Program-made: the position numbers and the translations under genes
The notes under the pieces: model-generated
What the model was told of the DNA's origin: nothing
The model's database searches: none
What the model saw: the letters and a program-made list of their open reading frames with translations, nothing else
Assembly: GCA_036398215.1 (NCBI GenBank)
Contig: DASWHK010000080.1
Span: 1 to 7,452, forward strand
DNA from: DASWHK01 sp036398215
GTDB taxonomy: Bacteria > Acidobacteriota > UBA890
Direction: 5' to 3'
Length of the DNA stretch: 7,452 nucleotides
In this document: positions 1 through 6,992 of the stretch, one piece after another
How the letters are laid out: every line of letters begins with the position of its first letter
How positions within the stretch are numbered: position 1 is the stretch's first letter

Positions 1-633
1 AGCTCGACGAGGACCATGAAGACCATGGCGCCGGCGGCGAAGCCCATGCCGTAGGGGAGCGCCGGGCGGAAGGCGTCGACGAAGAGGAAGGCGGGGACGG
101 CGACGAGGGGCTGGGGGATCGAGGAGAAGAAGCTCCACCAGGCGCAGGACAGGACGGTGGCGCCGCGGGGGCGGAGGGACGGCGCTGATCGCCAGACGCT
201 CGGGGACGTTGTGGACGGCGATGGCGCCGGTGATCAGGGCGGCGAGGGTGATGTCTCCGGCGAAGGACGCGCCAATGGCGACGCCCTCGGCGGCCGAGTG
301 GACGGTCATCACAATGACGATGAGGGACATGCGTTTGGCGTCGACGCCACGGATGTTGCCGAACTCGATCTCGTGATCGTGGAGGTAGCGCTGGGTCAAG
401 AGGATGAAGCCGACGCCGAGGACGGCGCCGGCGCCGGTCTGCAGGCTGCCGAGGGCGGCGCCTTCGGCGACCAGGCTGTAGCAGGCGCCGAGCATCAGGC
501 CCGAGGCGATGGCGTTGGCGTAGGCGATCGTCCGCGCCGAGAGCCGGCGCACGAACAGGAACGGCAGCGCCCCGAGGGCGGTGGCGACGGCGGTCAGGAA
601 GGCGTAGAAGAAGACTGCGGTGGCGCCGGTCAT
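1..633 (-). CDS. ZIP-family metal transporter, second of a tandem pair; apparent frameshift, runs off the left edge
   Basis: This is an inner-membrane ZIP (Zrt/Irt-like) permease, expected to import Zn2+ or another divalent metal. The start at 633 overlaps the stop of the upstream ZIP gene (ATGA, 630-633). Hydrophobic segments begin MTGATAVFFYAFLTAVATAL, TM4 has H112-S-A-A-E116-G, and TM5 has H141-N-V-P-E145. Two defects sit close together. Codon 146 (196-198) is Arg where the family motif HN(I/V)PEG has Gly. After about residue 152 the frame gives an implausible Arg/Pro-rich tail, open to the edge. Dropping one base in the GGG run at 176-178 restores a good ZIP continuation (AVLRPRGATVL, then a segment with SSIPQPLVAVPAF, then GMGFAAGAMVFMVLVEL). 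So the gene is either a recent pseudogene or holds a sequencing error. The family is confident; the metal is unknown. The C-terminal end lies outside the window. Confidence 0.8.
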   Translation of the reverse strand, partial: MTGATAVFFYAFLTAVATALGALPFLFVRRLSARTIAYANAIASGLMLGACYSLVAEGAALGSLQTGAGAVLGVGFILLTQRYLHDHEIEFGNIRGVDAKRMSLIVIVMTVHSAAEGVAIGASFAGDITLAALITGAIAVHNVPERLAISAVPPPPRRHRPVLRLVELLLLDPPAPRRRPRLPLRRRLPPGAPLRHGLRRRRHGLHGPRRA

Positions 634-1364
634 GGCGTTCCCGCCCCGCGGATCAGTGCGAACGCGCCCATCGCCAGGATGGTGACCAGGGCGATGCTCG
701 TCGGGCCCGCCTGGCGGTAGCTTTCGGGGAGCAGGTCGATCATGACGAGGTAGAGAACCGCGCCCGCGGCGATGCCCAGGGCCCAGGGGAGGGCGACGGG
801 CGCCGCCTCCAGAATGGCGAACGTCGAGACCGCCATCAGCACCTGGCTGGCGTTGCTGATCACCGCCAGCGCCGCAGTGCGCCGCATCGACACGCCGCGC
901 GAGCGGAACACCGCGGCGAGCAGGGTGGCCTCCGGCATGTTGTGGAGGGCCAGGGCGACGGTCACGAAGATGCCGGCCGACAGGTCGACCGCCATCAAGG
1001 CGCCGATGGCGATCCCCTCGGCGGCGCTGTGCAGGCTGCTGACCAGCAGGACCTCGTAGCCGTAGGCGAGGCTGGCCTCGTGGAGCTGGTTGAGCGCCAG
1101 CTCCTTGGTACCGGAGAAGGCCCGGCTGGCGTGGATGAAGGCGATCCCCAGCAGGGCGCCGAAGCCGAACGACAGGGTGGCGTCGGCGACGCCGGCGTCG
1201 GCGAGCACGAAGGTCGCGGCCAGCATCATTCCGGCGGCGGCCGCGTTCGACCAGCCGAGCCAGCGTCCCGGGACCTCTTCGCGGCCGATGAGCGGCAGGA
1301 CGCCGAGCGCGGCGACGAGTGCCGCGGCGGTGGCGCAGATGAGGACGACGAGGATCGGCTCCAT
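630..1364 (-). CDS. ZIP-family metal transporter, first of a tandem pair
   Basis: This is a 244-residue inner-membrane ZIP permease, a normal length for bacterial ZIPs, probably moving divalent metal into the cytoplasm. Hydrophobic stretches run through the whole protein, starting at residues 4-24. TM4 carries H112-S-A-A-E116-G, and TM5 carries H141-N-M-P-E145-A, in which Ala replaces the usual Gly. TM6 has S170-N-A-S-Q174, where many ZIPs have Glu at the last position. A short LLPES motif follows at 211-215. The gene aligns with its downstream neighbour without gaps through TM5: both have His at 112 and 141. They are therefore paralogues. The stop overlaps the neighbour's ATG by ATGA, so translation is probably coupled. 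No strong Shine-Dalgarno precedes the ATG at 1364, and nothing shows which metal is carried. Confidence 0.88.
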   Translation of the reverse strand: MEPILVVLICATAAALVAALGVLPLIGREEVPGRWLGWSNAAAAGMMLAATFVLADAGVADATLSFGFGALLGIAFIHASRAFSGTKELALNQLHEASLAYGYEVLLVSSLHSAAEGIAIGALMAVDLSAGIFVTVALALHNMPEATLLAAVFRSRGVSMRRTAALAVISNASQVLMAVSTFAILEAAPVALPWALGIAAGAVLYLVMIDLLPESYRQAGPTSIALVTILAMGAFALIRGAGTP

Positions 1365-1486
1365 GGGCTGATAGCGTACCCCGGCGCGGGGCGGGATTCG
1401 TGCGGCTGTCCGAGCCGCCGTCGATCGGGGCGATCCGAACGCACACCCGCCGACCGCAGCCCCGGTTCCCTTCTCGATCCTGGTCC

Positions 1487-1502
1487 GTTACGTGACTGTA
1501 AC
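1487..1502. promoter_or_regulatory. Inverted repeat GTTAC-N6-GTAAC in the divergent intergenic region
   Basis: GTTAC at 1487-1491 and GTAAC at 1498-1502 form a perfect 5-base dyad around GTGACT. It lies between the divergently transcribed ZIP pair and the BNR-propeller gene, a usual place for an operator. The half-site resembles the GTTAT/ATAAC halves of some Zur boxes, but the spacing differs, so no regulator is assigned. A 16-base dyad can arise by chance. The remaining divergent region (1365-1619) shows no RNA gene or other obvious element. Confidence 0.25.
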
Positions 1503-1535
1503 CAAGATCCGAGGCCGAGCCTGTAGCGTCGTTCC

Positions 1536-1565
1536 CGGACAAACACGCTCGACTTTGCATACACT
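1536..1565 (+). promoter_or_regulatory. Weak candidate sigma70-type promoter for the BNR-propeller gene
   Basis: CGGACA (1536-1541) matches four of six positions of TTGACA. TACACT (1560-1565) matches four of six positions of TATAAT, and the spacer is 18 bases. It lies in one of the few AT-richer patches of the divergent region and would start transcription around 1572, upstream of the ribosome binding site at 1606. The sigma factor preference of the host is unknown, so this is only a candidate. Confidence 0.22.
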
Positions 1566-1605
1566 GGTTCCGCCATGCAGATGTCGAACCCGCTTCACAG
1601 CCGCC

Positions 1606-1611
1606 AGGAGG
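1606..1611 (+). promoter_or_regulatory. Shine-Dalgarno AGGAGG that fixes the start at 1620
   Basis: AGGAGG lies eight bases before the ATG at 1620. The in-frame ATGs at 1575 and 1581 have no comparable site and would place a polar stretch ahead of the signal peptide. Starting at 1620 leaves a compact Arg-containing n-region directly before the hydrophobic core, so 1620 is preferred. Confidence 0.8.
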
Positions 1612-1619
1612 ACGAAGCC

Positions 1620-4442
1620 ATGTCTCCGATCCGTTCCCCCCGTGTCATCGTGACTCTGGTGCTGACCTTGCTCCTGCTCCCTGCCCTCGCACCGGCCTAC
1701 GTCCCGCCGGCGGCGGCGCAGCAAGGCGGCGACGAGACGATCAACGCCCCCGACCATCCGTTGCTCCAAGGCTTCCGCTGGCGCTCGATCGGGCCGGTCG
1801 GCCAGGGCGGCCGCGTCGACGACATCGCCGTGCAGGCCGGCAATCCCAAGACCTACTTCATCGGCTTCGCCACCGGCGGCCTGTGGAAGACGACCAACAA
1901 CGGCACGACGTTCCGGCCGGTCTTCGATACCTACGGGACCCACTCGATCGGCGCCGTGGCGATCGCGCCGTCGGATCCGGACGTCGTCTACGTCGGCACC
2001 GGCGAGGCCAACAACCGGCAGAGCTCGTCGTTCGGCGACGGCGTCTACAAGAGCACCGACGGCGGCGAGACCTTCACCCACGTCGGTCTCCGGGAGACGC
2101 AGAGCATCGCCCGGCTGATCGTCCATCCCGACGACCCCGACACGGTCTGGCTGGCGGCCAACGGCCACCTGTTCGGCGCCAACCCCGAGCGCGGCGTCTA
2201 CAAGAGCAGTGACGGCGGCGCCACCTGGCGCAAGGTCCTGTACGTCGACGAGGACACCGGCGCCACCGACCTGGTGATGCGTCCCGGCGATCCCGACGTG
2301 CTGTTCGCCGCCACCTACCAGCGGCGCCGCACGGCCTGCTGCTTCGTCGGCGGCGGTCCGGGCAGCGGGATCTGGCGCTCCGACGACGGCGGCGAGAGCT
2401 GGGAGCGCCTGGAGGGCGACGGCCTGCCGGTCGGCACCATGGGCCGCGTCGCCCTGGCCATGACCACCGCCGACCCCGACGTCGTGTATGCCCAGATCGA
2501 GGCCGCTCCCGACCGCGACGAGCCGCTCACCGATGTGGAGCGACGGGAGTGGCAGCGCCTCGCCAACGAGGGCAACCTGCCGCCGGATCCGCAAGCCTCG
2601 GGCGTCTGGAGGTCGATGGACGGCGGCGACAGCTGGGAGTTCCGCGGCAACGAGAACGGCCGGCCGATGTACTTCAGCCAGATCCGCGTCTCGACCGAGG
2701 ACCCCGACCTCGTCTACGTGGTCGATCAGCGGGTGCACAAGTCGCGCGACGGCGGCGTCACCTTCGAGCAGCTCAGCGGCTTCGGCCACGTCGACCAGCA
2801 CGCCTTCTGGATCGACCCCGACGACCACGACCACATGATGATCGGCAACGACGGCGGGTTGGACGTGACCTGGGACCAGGGCGAGACCTGGGAGTCGCTG
2901 CGCACCTGGGCGGTCGGCCAGCCCTATCATGCCTCGGTCGACATGCGCCGGCCCTACTACGTCTGCACCGGCCTGCAGGACAACGGAAGCTGGTGCGGGC
3001 CGAGCTCGGTTCGACAGGGTCAGATCATCGCCCAGGACTGGTACCGCATCGGCGGCGGCGACGGCTTCTACACCGCCGTCGATCCGACCGATCCGGCGGT
3101 CTTCTACTCGGAGTCGCAGAACGGCAACATCCGGCGCGGCGACCTCCGCGAGGGAGGCGCGCAGAGCATCCGCCCGCAAGCGCCAGAGGACGACGACCCG
3201 GAAACCAACATCATGCCGGTCCCGCCGATCGACCTGGAGATCCGCTGGAACTGGAACACCCCGTTCATCCTCTCGCCGCACAACTCGCGCACCATCCACG
3301 CCGGCGCCAATCGCTTCTTCACGTCGCGCGATCGGGGCGATACCTGGACGATGAGCCCCGAGCTGACCAAGAACATCGATCGCGACGAGATCATGATCAT
3401 GGGCATGTACAACGCCCTGCCCCGCTGCCAGCCCGACGAGCGCGGCGTCGAGTGCATCCTGTCGCGCAACGACGGGGTCGGTAGCTGGGGGACGATGGCG
3501 TCGGTGGCCGAATCGCCGCTGGTGCCGGGCATCCTCTGGGCCGGCAGCGACGACGGCAACATCCAGGTGAGCCGCGACGGCGGCGCCTCCTGGACCGAGG
3601 TCAGCGGCAACCTGCCCGGCGGCACGACGCAGTACTACGTGTCGCGCGTCGAGGCCTCGTACCACGATCCCGCCACCGCCTATGTGTCGATCGACGGCCA
3701 CAAGAGCGACGACCTGGCGCCCTACGTCTACGTCACCCGCGACTACGGCGAGAGCTGGACCGACATCAGCGCCGACCTGCCGGAGAGCGGCAACGTGAAC
3801 ACGATCCGCCAGGACCCGCACAACCCGCGGCTGCTGTACGTGGGGACCGAGTTCGGCTTCTTCGTGTCGCTCGACGAAGGAGGAAGCTGGCACCGCTTCA
3901 TGCCCAACCTGCCGGTGGTCCGCATCGACGACGTCCTCGTGCACGCGCGCGACAACGACCTGGTGCTCGCCACCCACGGCCGCAGCGTCTTGATCATGGA
4001 CGACATCACGGCGCTGCAGGGACTGACCGCCGAGGTGATGAACAGCGACGTCCATCTCTTCGAGCCCCGCGACGCGGTCGATTGGAGTGGCGACGTTCGC
4101 CAGAGCCGCTCCGTGACCGGCAACAAGAACTGGACCGGCGAGAACGCCCCGCCCGGCACTGCGATCTCGTACTACCTGGCGGCCCCGGCGCGCGGCGTCA
4201 CCCTCCAGATCACCGACCCGCTCACCGGCGAGGTCGTCCGCGACCTGGAGGGCCCCGGCGCCGCCGGCCTCAACCGCGTGCAGTGGAACCTGAGCAGCAA
4301 CCCCGATCCCGACGACGAGGACGACGACGAGGGGCCGCCGGTGGGGCCGGGAAGCTACCGGGTGACGCTGCGCGCCGCCGGTATGGAGCGCTCGACCATC
4401 GTCACCGTGCTCGAGGACATCTGGATGTTCGAGATGCGCTGA
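1620..4442 (+). CDS. Secreted BNR/Asp-box beta-propeller protein (sortilin/VPS10-like, often annotated glycosyl hydrolase)
   Basis: This is a 940-residue exported protein. Residues 1-33 look like a signal peptide (Arg at 5 and 8, hydrophobic 9-26, probable cleavage after AAA at 31-33). The body carries about eleven BNR/Asp-box motifs of the S-x-D-x-G-x-[ST]-[WF] type, starting near residues 91, 145, 196, 254, 332, 375, 417, 569, 651, 706 and 750. The first has Asn in place of Asp. Family landmarks are FRWRSIGP near the N-terminus, GLQDNGSWCGPS around 451-462 and THGRSVLIMDD around 785-795. Residues from about 855 form an Ig-like, FlgD-like C-terminal domain (GLNRVQWNL, PGSYRVTL), interrupted by an acidic stretch at 896-904. 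Cys pairs at 240/241, 449/459 and 603/612 could form disulfides after export. No glycosidase active site is evident, so the enzymatic name is unsafe; binding or scaffolding is as likely. The S9 peptidase gene follows 135 bases downstream. Confidence 0.9.
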   Translation: MSPIRSPRVIVTLVLTLLLLPALAPAYVPPAAAQQGGDETINAPDHPLLQGFRWRSIGPVGQGGRVDDIAVQAGNPKTYFIGFATGGLWKTTNNGTTFRPVFDTYGTHSIGAVAIAPSDPDVVYVGTGEANNRQSSSFGDGVYKSTDGGETFTHVGLRETQSIARLIVHPDDPDTVWLAANGHLFGANPERGVYKSSDGGATWRKVLYVDEDTGATDLVMRPGDPDVLFAATYQRRRTACCFVGGGPGSGIWRSDDGGESWERLEGDGLPVGTMGRVALAMTTADPDVVYAQIEAAPDRDEPLTDVERREWQRLANEGNLPPDPQASGVWRSMDGGDSWEFRGNENGRPMYFSQIRVSTEDPDLVYVVDQRVHKSRDGGVTFEQLSGFGHVDQHAFWIDPDDHDHMMIGNDGGLDVTWDQGETWESLRTWAVGQPYHASVDMRRPYYVCTGLQDNGSWCGPSSVRQGQIIAQDWYRIGGGDGFYTAVDPTDPAVFYSESQNGNIRRGDLREGGAQSIRPQAPEDDDPETNIMPVPPIDLEIRWNWNTPFILSPHNSRTIHAGANRFFTSRDRGDTWTMSPELTKNIDRDEIMIMGMYNALPRCQPDERGVECILSRNDGVGSWGTMASVAESPLVPGILWAGSDDGNIQVSRDGGASWTEVSGNLPGGTTQYYVSRVEASYHDPATAYVSIDGHKSDDLAPYVYVTRDYGESWTDISADLPESGNVNTIRQDPHNPRLLYVGTEFGFFVSLDEGGSWHRFMPNLPVVRIDDVLVHARDNDLVLATHGRSVLIMDDITALQGLTAEVMNSDVHLFEPRDAVDWSGDVRQSRSVTGNKNWTGENAPPGTAISYYLAAPARGVTLQITDPLTGEVVRDLEGPGAAGLNRVQWNLSSNPDPDDEDDDEGPPVGPGSYRVTLRAAGMERSTIVTVLEDIWMFEMR

Positions 4443-4456
4443 GCGGCCCCGTCCCG

Positions 4457-4486
4457 TTGTGTCAGCGCCGTCACAGGCGGTAGATT
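4457..4486 (+). promoter_or_regulatory. Weak candidate promoter upstream of the S9 peptidase gene
   Basis: TTGTGT (4457-4462) and TAGATT (4481-4486) are separated by 18 bases and match the sigma70 hexamers at three and four of six positions. If real, it would allow the peptidase gene to be transcribed independently of the propeller gene. The match is weak. Confidence 0.18.
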
Positions 4487-4501
4487 CTCGCCGTCCGTAG
4501 A

Positions 4502-4523
4502 GTAGCAGCAGGGTAGCAGCAGG
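4502..4523 (+). repeat. Two perfect tandem copies of an 11-base unit
   Basis: GTAGCAGCAGG occurs at 4502-4512 and again at 4513-4523. The first ten bases recur once more at 7001-7010, just past the peptidase gene, so the same decamer lies on both sides of that gene. The unit is simple and CAG-rich, so slippage is the simplest origin. Confidence 0.6.
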
Positions 4524-4532
4524 CGCGGTGCA

Positions 4533-4552
4533 CCGGCCCGCAGGCGGGCCGG
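4533..4552 (+). other. Perfect GC hairpin in the leader of the S9 peptidase gene
   Basis: CCGGCCCG (4533-4540) pairs with CGGGCCGG (4545-4552) around a four-base CAGG loop. The stem is entirely G-C and ends 15 bases before the GGGAGG ribosome binding site at 4568-4573. No T-run follows, so it is not a classical intrinsic terminator. It could stabilise the transcript, cause partial attenuation between the two genes, or have no role. Confidence 0.5.
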
Positions 4553-4577
4553 ACCCGGGCCGCACACGGGAGGCACG

Positions 4578-6992
4578 ATGGCGACGGCGACGAAGAGATC
4601 GGCGATGACCAGGACGACCGGAGCGCTGGCAGCTGCAGCGCTCCTCGTTTTTGCGGTGATTCTCCCCGCATCCACAGATGCGGCTCCGGCAGTACCCTAC
4701 GCCTCCGGTCCGGCGTTCGCCGCTACGAGCGAAGCATTGGCCAACGCCGCGGCCCCGGCGTCATTTGCCACCGCCGCGACGCCGGCGGCGTCGGGCACGG
4801 CCGCGATCCCGCAGGCTTCGGGCTCCGGCCCCTACACGATCGAGCAGATCCTGGCGCCGGGATATCCCGTGGAGCTGGCGGCGGCCCAGGGCACCGATCG
4901 CATCGCCTGGGTCGCCTACGAGCGCGGCATGCGCAACATCTACACCGCCGCGGCGCCTGACTTCGAGCCCGTCAGGCTGACCGACGTCGAGATCGACGAC
5001 GGCAACGACATGACCAGCGTGCGGGTCTCGAACGACGGCTCGATGATCGTCTTCGTGCGCGGCCACACGCCCAACCGCGAGGGCTGGATCGCCAACCCGA
5101 CCAGCGACGCCGACGGCGCCGAGCGGGCTATCTGGGGCGTGCGCAGCAGCGGCGGGCCGGCCTGGAGGATCGCCGAGGGCGCCGGCCCGGCGCTGTCGCC
5201 CAACGGCCGCTGGGTGCTGTTCACGCGCGACGGGCAGATCCATCGCGCCCCGGTCGATGCCAACCTGGCGGCGGCGCGCGACGGCGACGCCGACACCCGC
5301 CTGTTCACCGCCTTCGGCAACAACGGCAACCCGGTCTGGTCGCCTGACGGCAGCAAGATCGCCTTCGTCTCGCAACGCGGCGACCACAGCTTCATCGGCA
5401 TTTACGACGTCGATCGCCGCAAGGTCAGTTACCTGGCGCCCGGCGTCGACTACGACTCGAGCCCGACCTTCTCTCCCGATGGGACGCGGGTCGCCTTCGT
5501 CCGCCGGCCGGGCGAGCCGTTCGGCCAACAGGTTGCCGGTGGTGGCGGCGGCGGCGGCGGTCGGGGCGGCGGCGGTCGGGGCGGCGGCGGCGGCGGCGGC
5601 GACCAGGCCCCCGACGGCCTGCGGCGGGCGGCGTTCGCCGGCGGCTACACGCTGTCGTTCTGGGTCGCCGACGTGGCGACCGGCGCGGGCCGCGAATTCT
5701 GGCACGCCGCGCCCGGCGACAACAGCTTCGCCCCGAACGGCTTCGAGTGGGCCGGCGACAACGTCATCTTCCGGGCCGAGCCCGGCAACTGGCGGCATCA
5801 CTACTCGGTGGCGGTGCCGGCGGCGGCGGAGATACCGGCCAGCCCTTACGGCCGCGTGTTCAGCACCTCGGAGCCCTCCGGCGCCTCGACCGCGACGCCG
5901 ATCGACCTGACGGCCGGCGAGGGCATCGCCGAGTTCGTCTCCGTCTCGCCCGACGGCCGCTATCTCTTCTATGCGACCAACGTCGGCGACATCGACCGCC
6001 GCCACATCTGGCGGACGCCGACCGCCGGCGGTGAGCCCGTGCAGATCACCCGCGGCGACGAGATCGAGACCTATCCGGCGGCGCTCGCCTCGGGCGGCTT
6101 CGCGACCTTGACCGCCTCGTTCAACCGGCCGCTGTCGGTGGCCGTCGTCCGCGAGGGAACGAGCGACCCGGAGGTCATCTACCCCGAGCTGTCCGAGGAG
6201 TTCCCGGCCGCCCACCACGTGGTCCCGGAGAACGTCGTGCTCACCGCCGCCGACGGCCTCGAGTTCCACAACCAGCTCTTCCTGCCGCCCGACATCCAGC
6301 CGGGCGAGCGGCGCCCGGCGATGCTGTTCACCCACGGCGGCCCGGTGCGCCAGATGCTGCTCGGCTACCACTACATGCACTTCTATCACATGGCCTACGC
6401 GATCAATCAGTACTTCGCATCGCAGGGCTACGTGACCATCTCGGTCAACTATCGCAGCGGCGTCGGCTACGGCCGCGAGTTCCGCAACGCCCCGGACACC
6501 GGCGGCCGCGGCAACTCCGAGTACCAGGACGTGCTCGCCGCCGGCCAGTACCTGCAGTCGCGTCCCGACGTCGATCCGGAGCGCATCGGCCTCTGGGGTC
6601 TCTCGTACGGGGGGATCCTCACCGCCCAGGGCCTGGCGCGGAACTCCGACATCTTCTCGGCGGGGTTCGATCTGGCCGGCGTGCACCTGCGCGGCAACTC
6701 GATCGAAGATGGCGACGTCAGCTACGAATCATCGGCGATCGGCGCCATCGACGGCTGGCGCTCGCCGGTCCTGCTGCTGCACGGCGACGACGACCGCAAC
6801 GTGGCGTTCGGCCAGACCGTCGGCCTCGTGCAGCTGCTGCGCGCCAAGGGCGTCTACCACGAGCTGATCGTCTTTCCCGACGACGTCCACGACTCGCTGC
6901 TCTACGACCGCTGGCTGCTGGCCTTCAACGCCGGCGACGACTTCTTCCACCGCTTCCTGGTCGAGAAGGAGACCACGCAGCAGCAGCAGTAG
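4578..6992 (+). CDS. Secreted S9-family peptidase (prolyl oligopeptidase type, propeller plus alpha/beta-hydrolase)
   Basis: This is an 804-residue exported serine peptidase, expected to cleave short peptides in the periplasm or outside. A signal peptide covers about residues 1-35. An Ala/Pro-rich linker (36-85) leads to YTIEQIL at 86. A TolB/WD40-like propeller follows with SPNG 207-210, WSPDG 254-258, SPDG 299-302 and SPDG 457-460, and a Gly-rich insert at 321-341. The hydrolase domain has HGGP 586-589, VNYR 623-626 and the nucleophile elbow G-L-S676-Y-G-G. The likely acid is D739 in HGDDDRNV and the likely base is H771 in VHD. The Asp-to-His spacing of 32 equals that of DPP4 (708, 740). 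The segment between GVH (701-703) and YESS (716-719) is shorter than I recall for relatives. GGGAGG ends four bases before the ATG; Met10 is an alternative start. The propeller gene lies upstream in the same direction. Confidence 0.92.
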   Translation: MATATKRSAMTRTTGALAAAALLVFAVILPASTDAAPAVPYASGPAFAATSEALANAAAPASFATAATPAASGTAAIPQASGSGPYTIEQILAPGYPVELAAAQGTDRIAWVAYERGMRNIYTAAAPDFEPVRLTDVEIDDGNDMTSVRVSNDGSMIVFVRGHTPNREGWIANPTSDADGAERAIWGVRSSGGPAWRIAEGAGPALSPNGRWVLFTRDGQIHRAPVDANLAAARDGDADTRLFTAFGNNGNPVWSPDGSKIAFVSQRGDHSFIGIYDVDRRKVSYLAPGVDYDSSPTFSPDGTRVAFVRRPGEPFGQQVAGGGGGGGGRGGGGRGGGGGGGDQAPDGLRRAAFAGGYTLSFWVADVATGAGREFWHAAPGDNSFAPNGFEWAGDNVIFRAEPGNWRHHYSVAVPAAAEIPASPYGRVFSTSEPSGASTATPIDLTAGEGIAEFVSVSPDGRYLFYATNVGDIDRRHIWRTPTAGGEPVQITRGDEIETYPAALASGGFATLTASFNRPLSVAVVREGTSDPEVIYPELSEEFPAAHHVVPENVVLTAADGLEFHNQLFLPPDIQPGERRPAMLFTHGGPVRQMLLGYHYMHFYHMAYAINQYFASQGYVTISVNYRSGVGYGREFRNAPDTGGRGNSEYQDVLAAGQYLQSRPDVDPERIGLWGLSYGGILTAQGLARNSDIFSAGFDLAGVHLRGNSIEDGDVSYESSAIGAIDGWRSPVLLLHGDDDRNVAFGQTVGLVQLLRAKGVYHELIVFPDDVHDSLLYDRWLLAFNAGDDFFHRFLVEKETTQQQQ
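5538..5600 (+). repeat. GGC/GGT-rich tract encoding a 21-residue Gly/Arg segment
   Basis: This in-frame tract encodes eight Gly, Arg329, four Gly, Arg334 and seven Gly inside the propeller of the S9 peptidase. It contains a perfect tandem 15-base unit at 5559-5573 and 5574-5588, so its length may vary by slippage in whole codons. It probably forms a flexible surface loop. Confidence 0.85.

Noticed and set aside
157..720. A 187-codon plus-strand open frame over the ZIP genes
   Set aside because: The Gly/Asp/Glu-rich product is a shadow of the minus-strand ZIP genes, whose transmembrane segments and metal motifs are clear.
1575..1619. Upstream ATGs at 1575 and 1581 as starts of the propeller gene
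   Set aside because: There is no ribosome binding site before them, whereas AGGAGG is ideally placed for 1620 and the signal peptide begins there.
4459..4476. CRP-like dyad TGTGTC-N6-GTCACA upstream of the S9 peptidase gene
   Set aside because: One half-site position mismatches, the spacing differs from the TGTGA-N6-TCACA consensus, and nothing shows a CRP homologue in this host.
1488..4565. A 1025-codon open frame on the minus strand, antisense to the propeller gene and longer than it
   Set aside because: Its codons are exactly in register with the sense codons, so it stays open simply because TTA, CTA and TCA are avoided in this GC-rich gene. The product is Arg/Ala/Val/Asp/His-rich and matches no family I recognise.
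4761..6686. A 641-codon open frame antisense to the S9 peptidase gene
   Set aside because: It has the same register effect as the first antisense frame, and its low-complexity product includes an Ala-rich run opposite the Gly tract.
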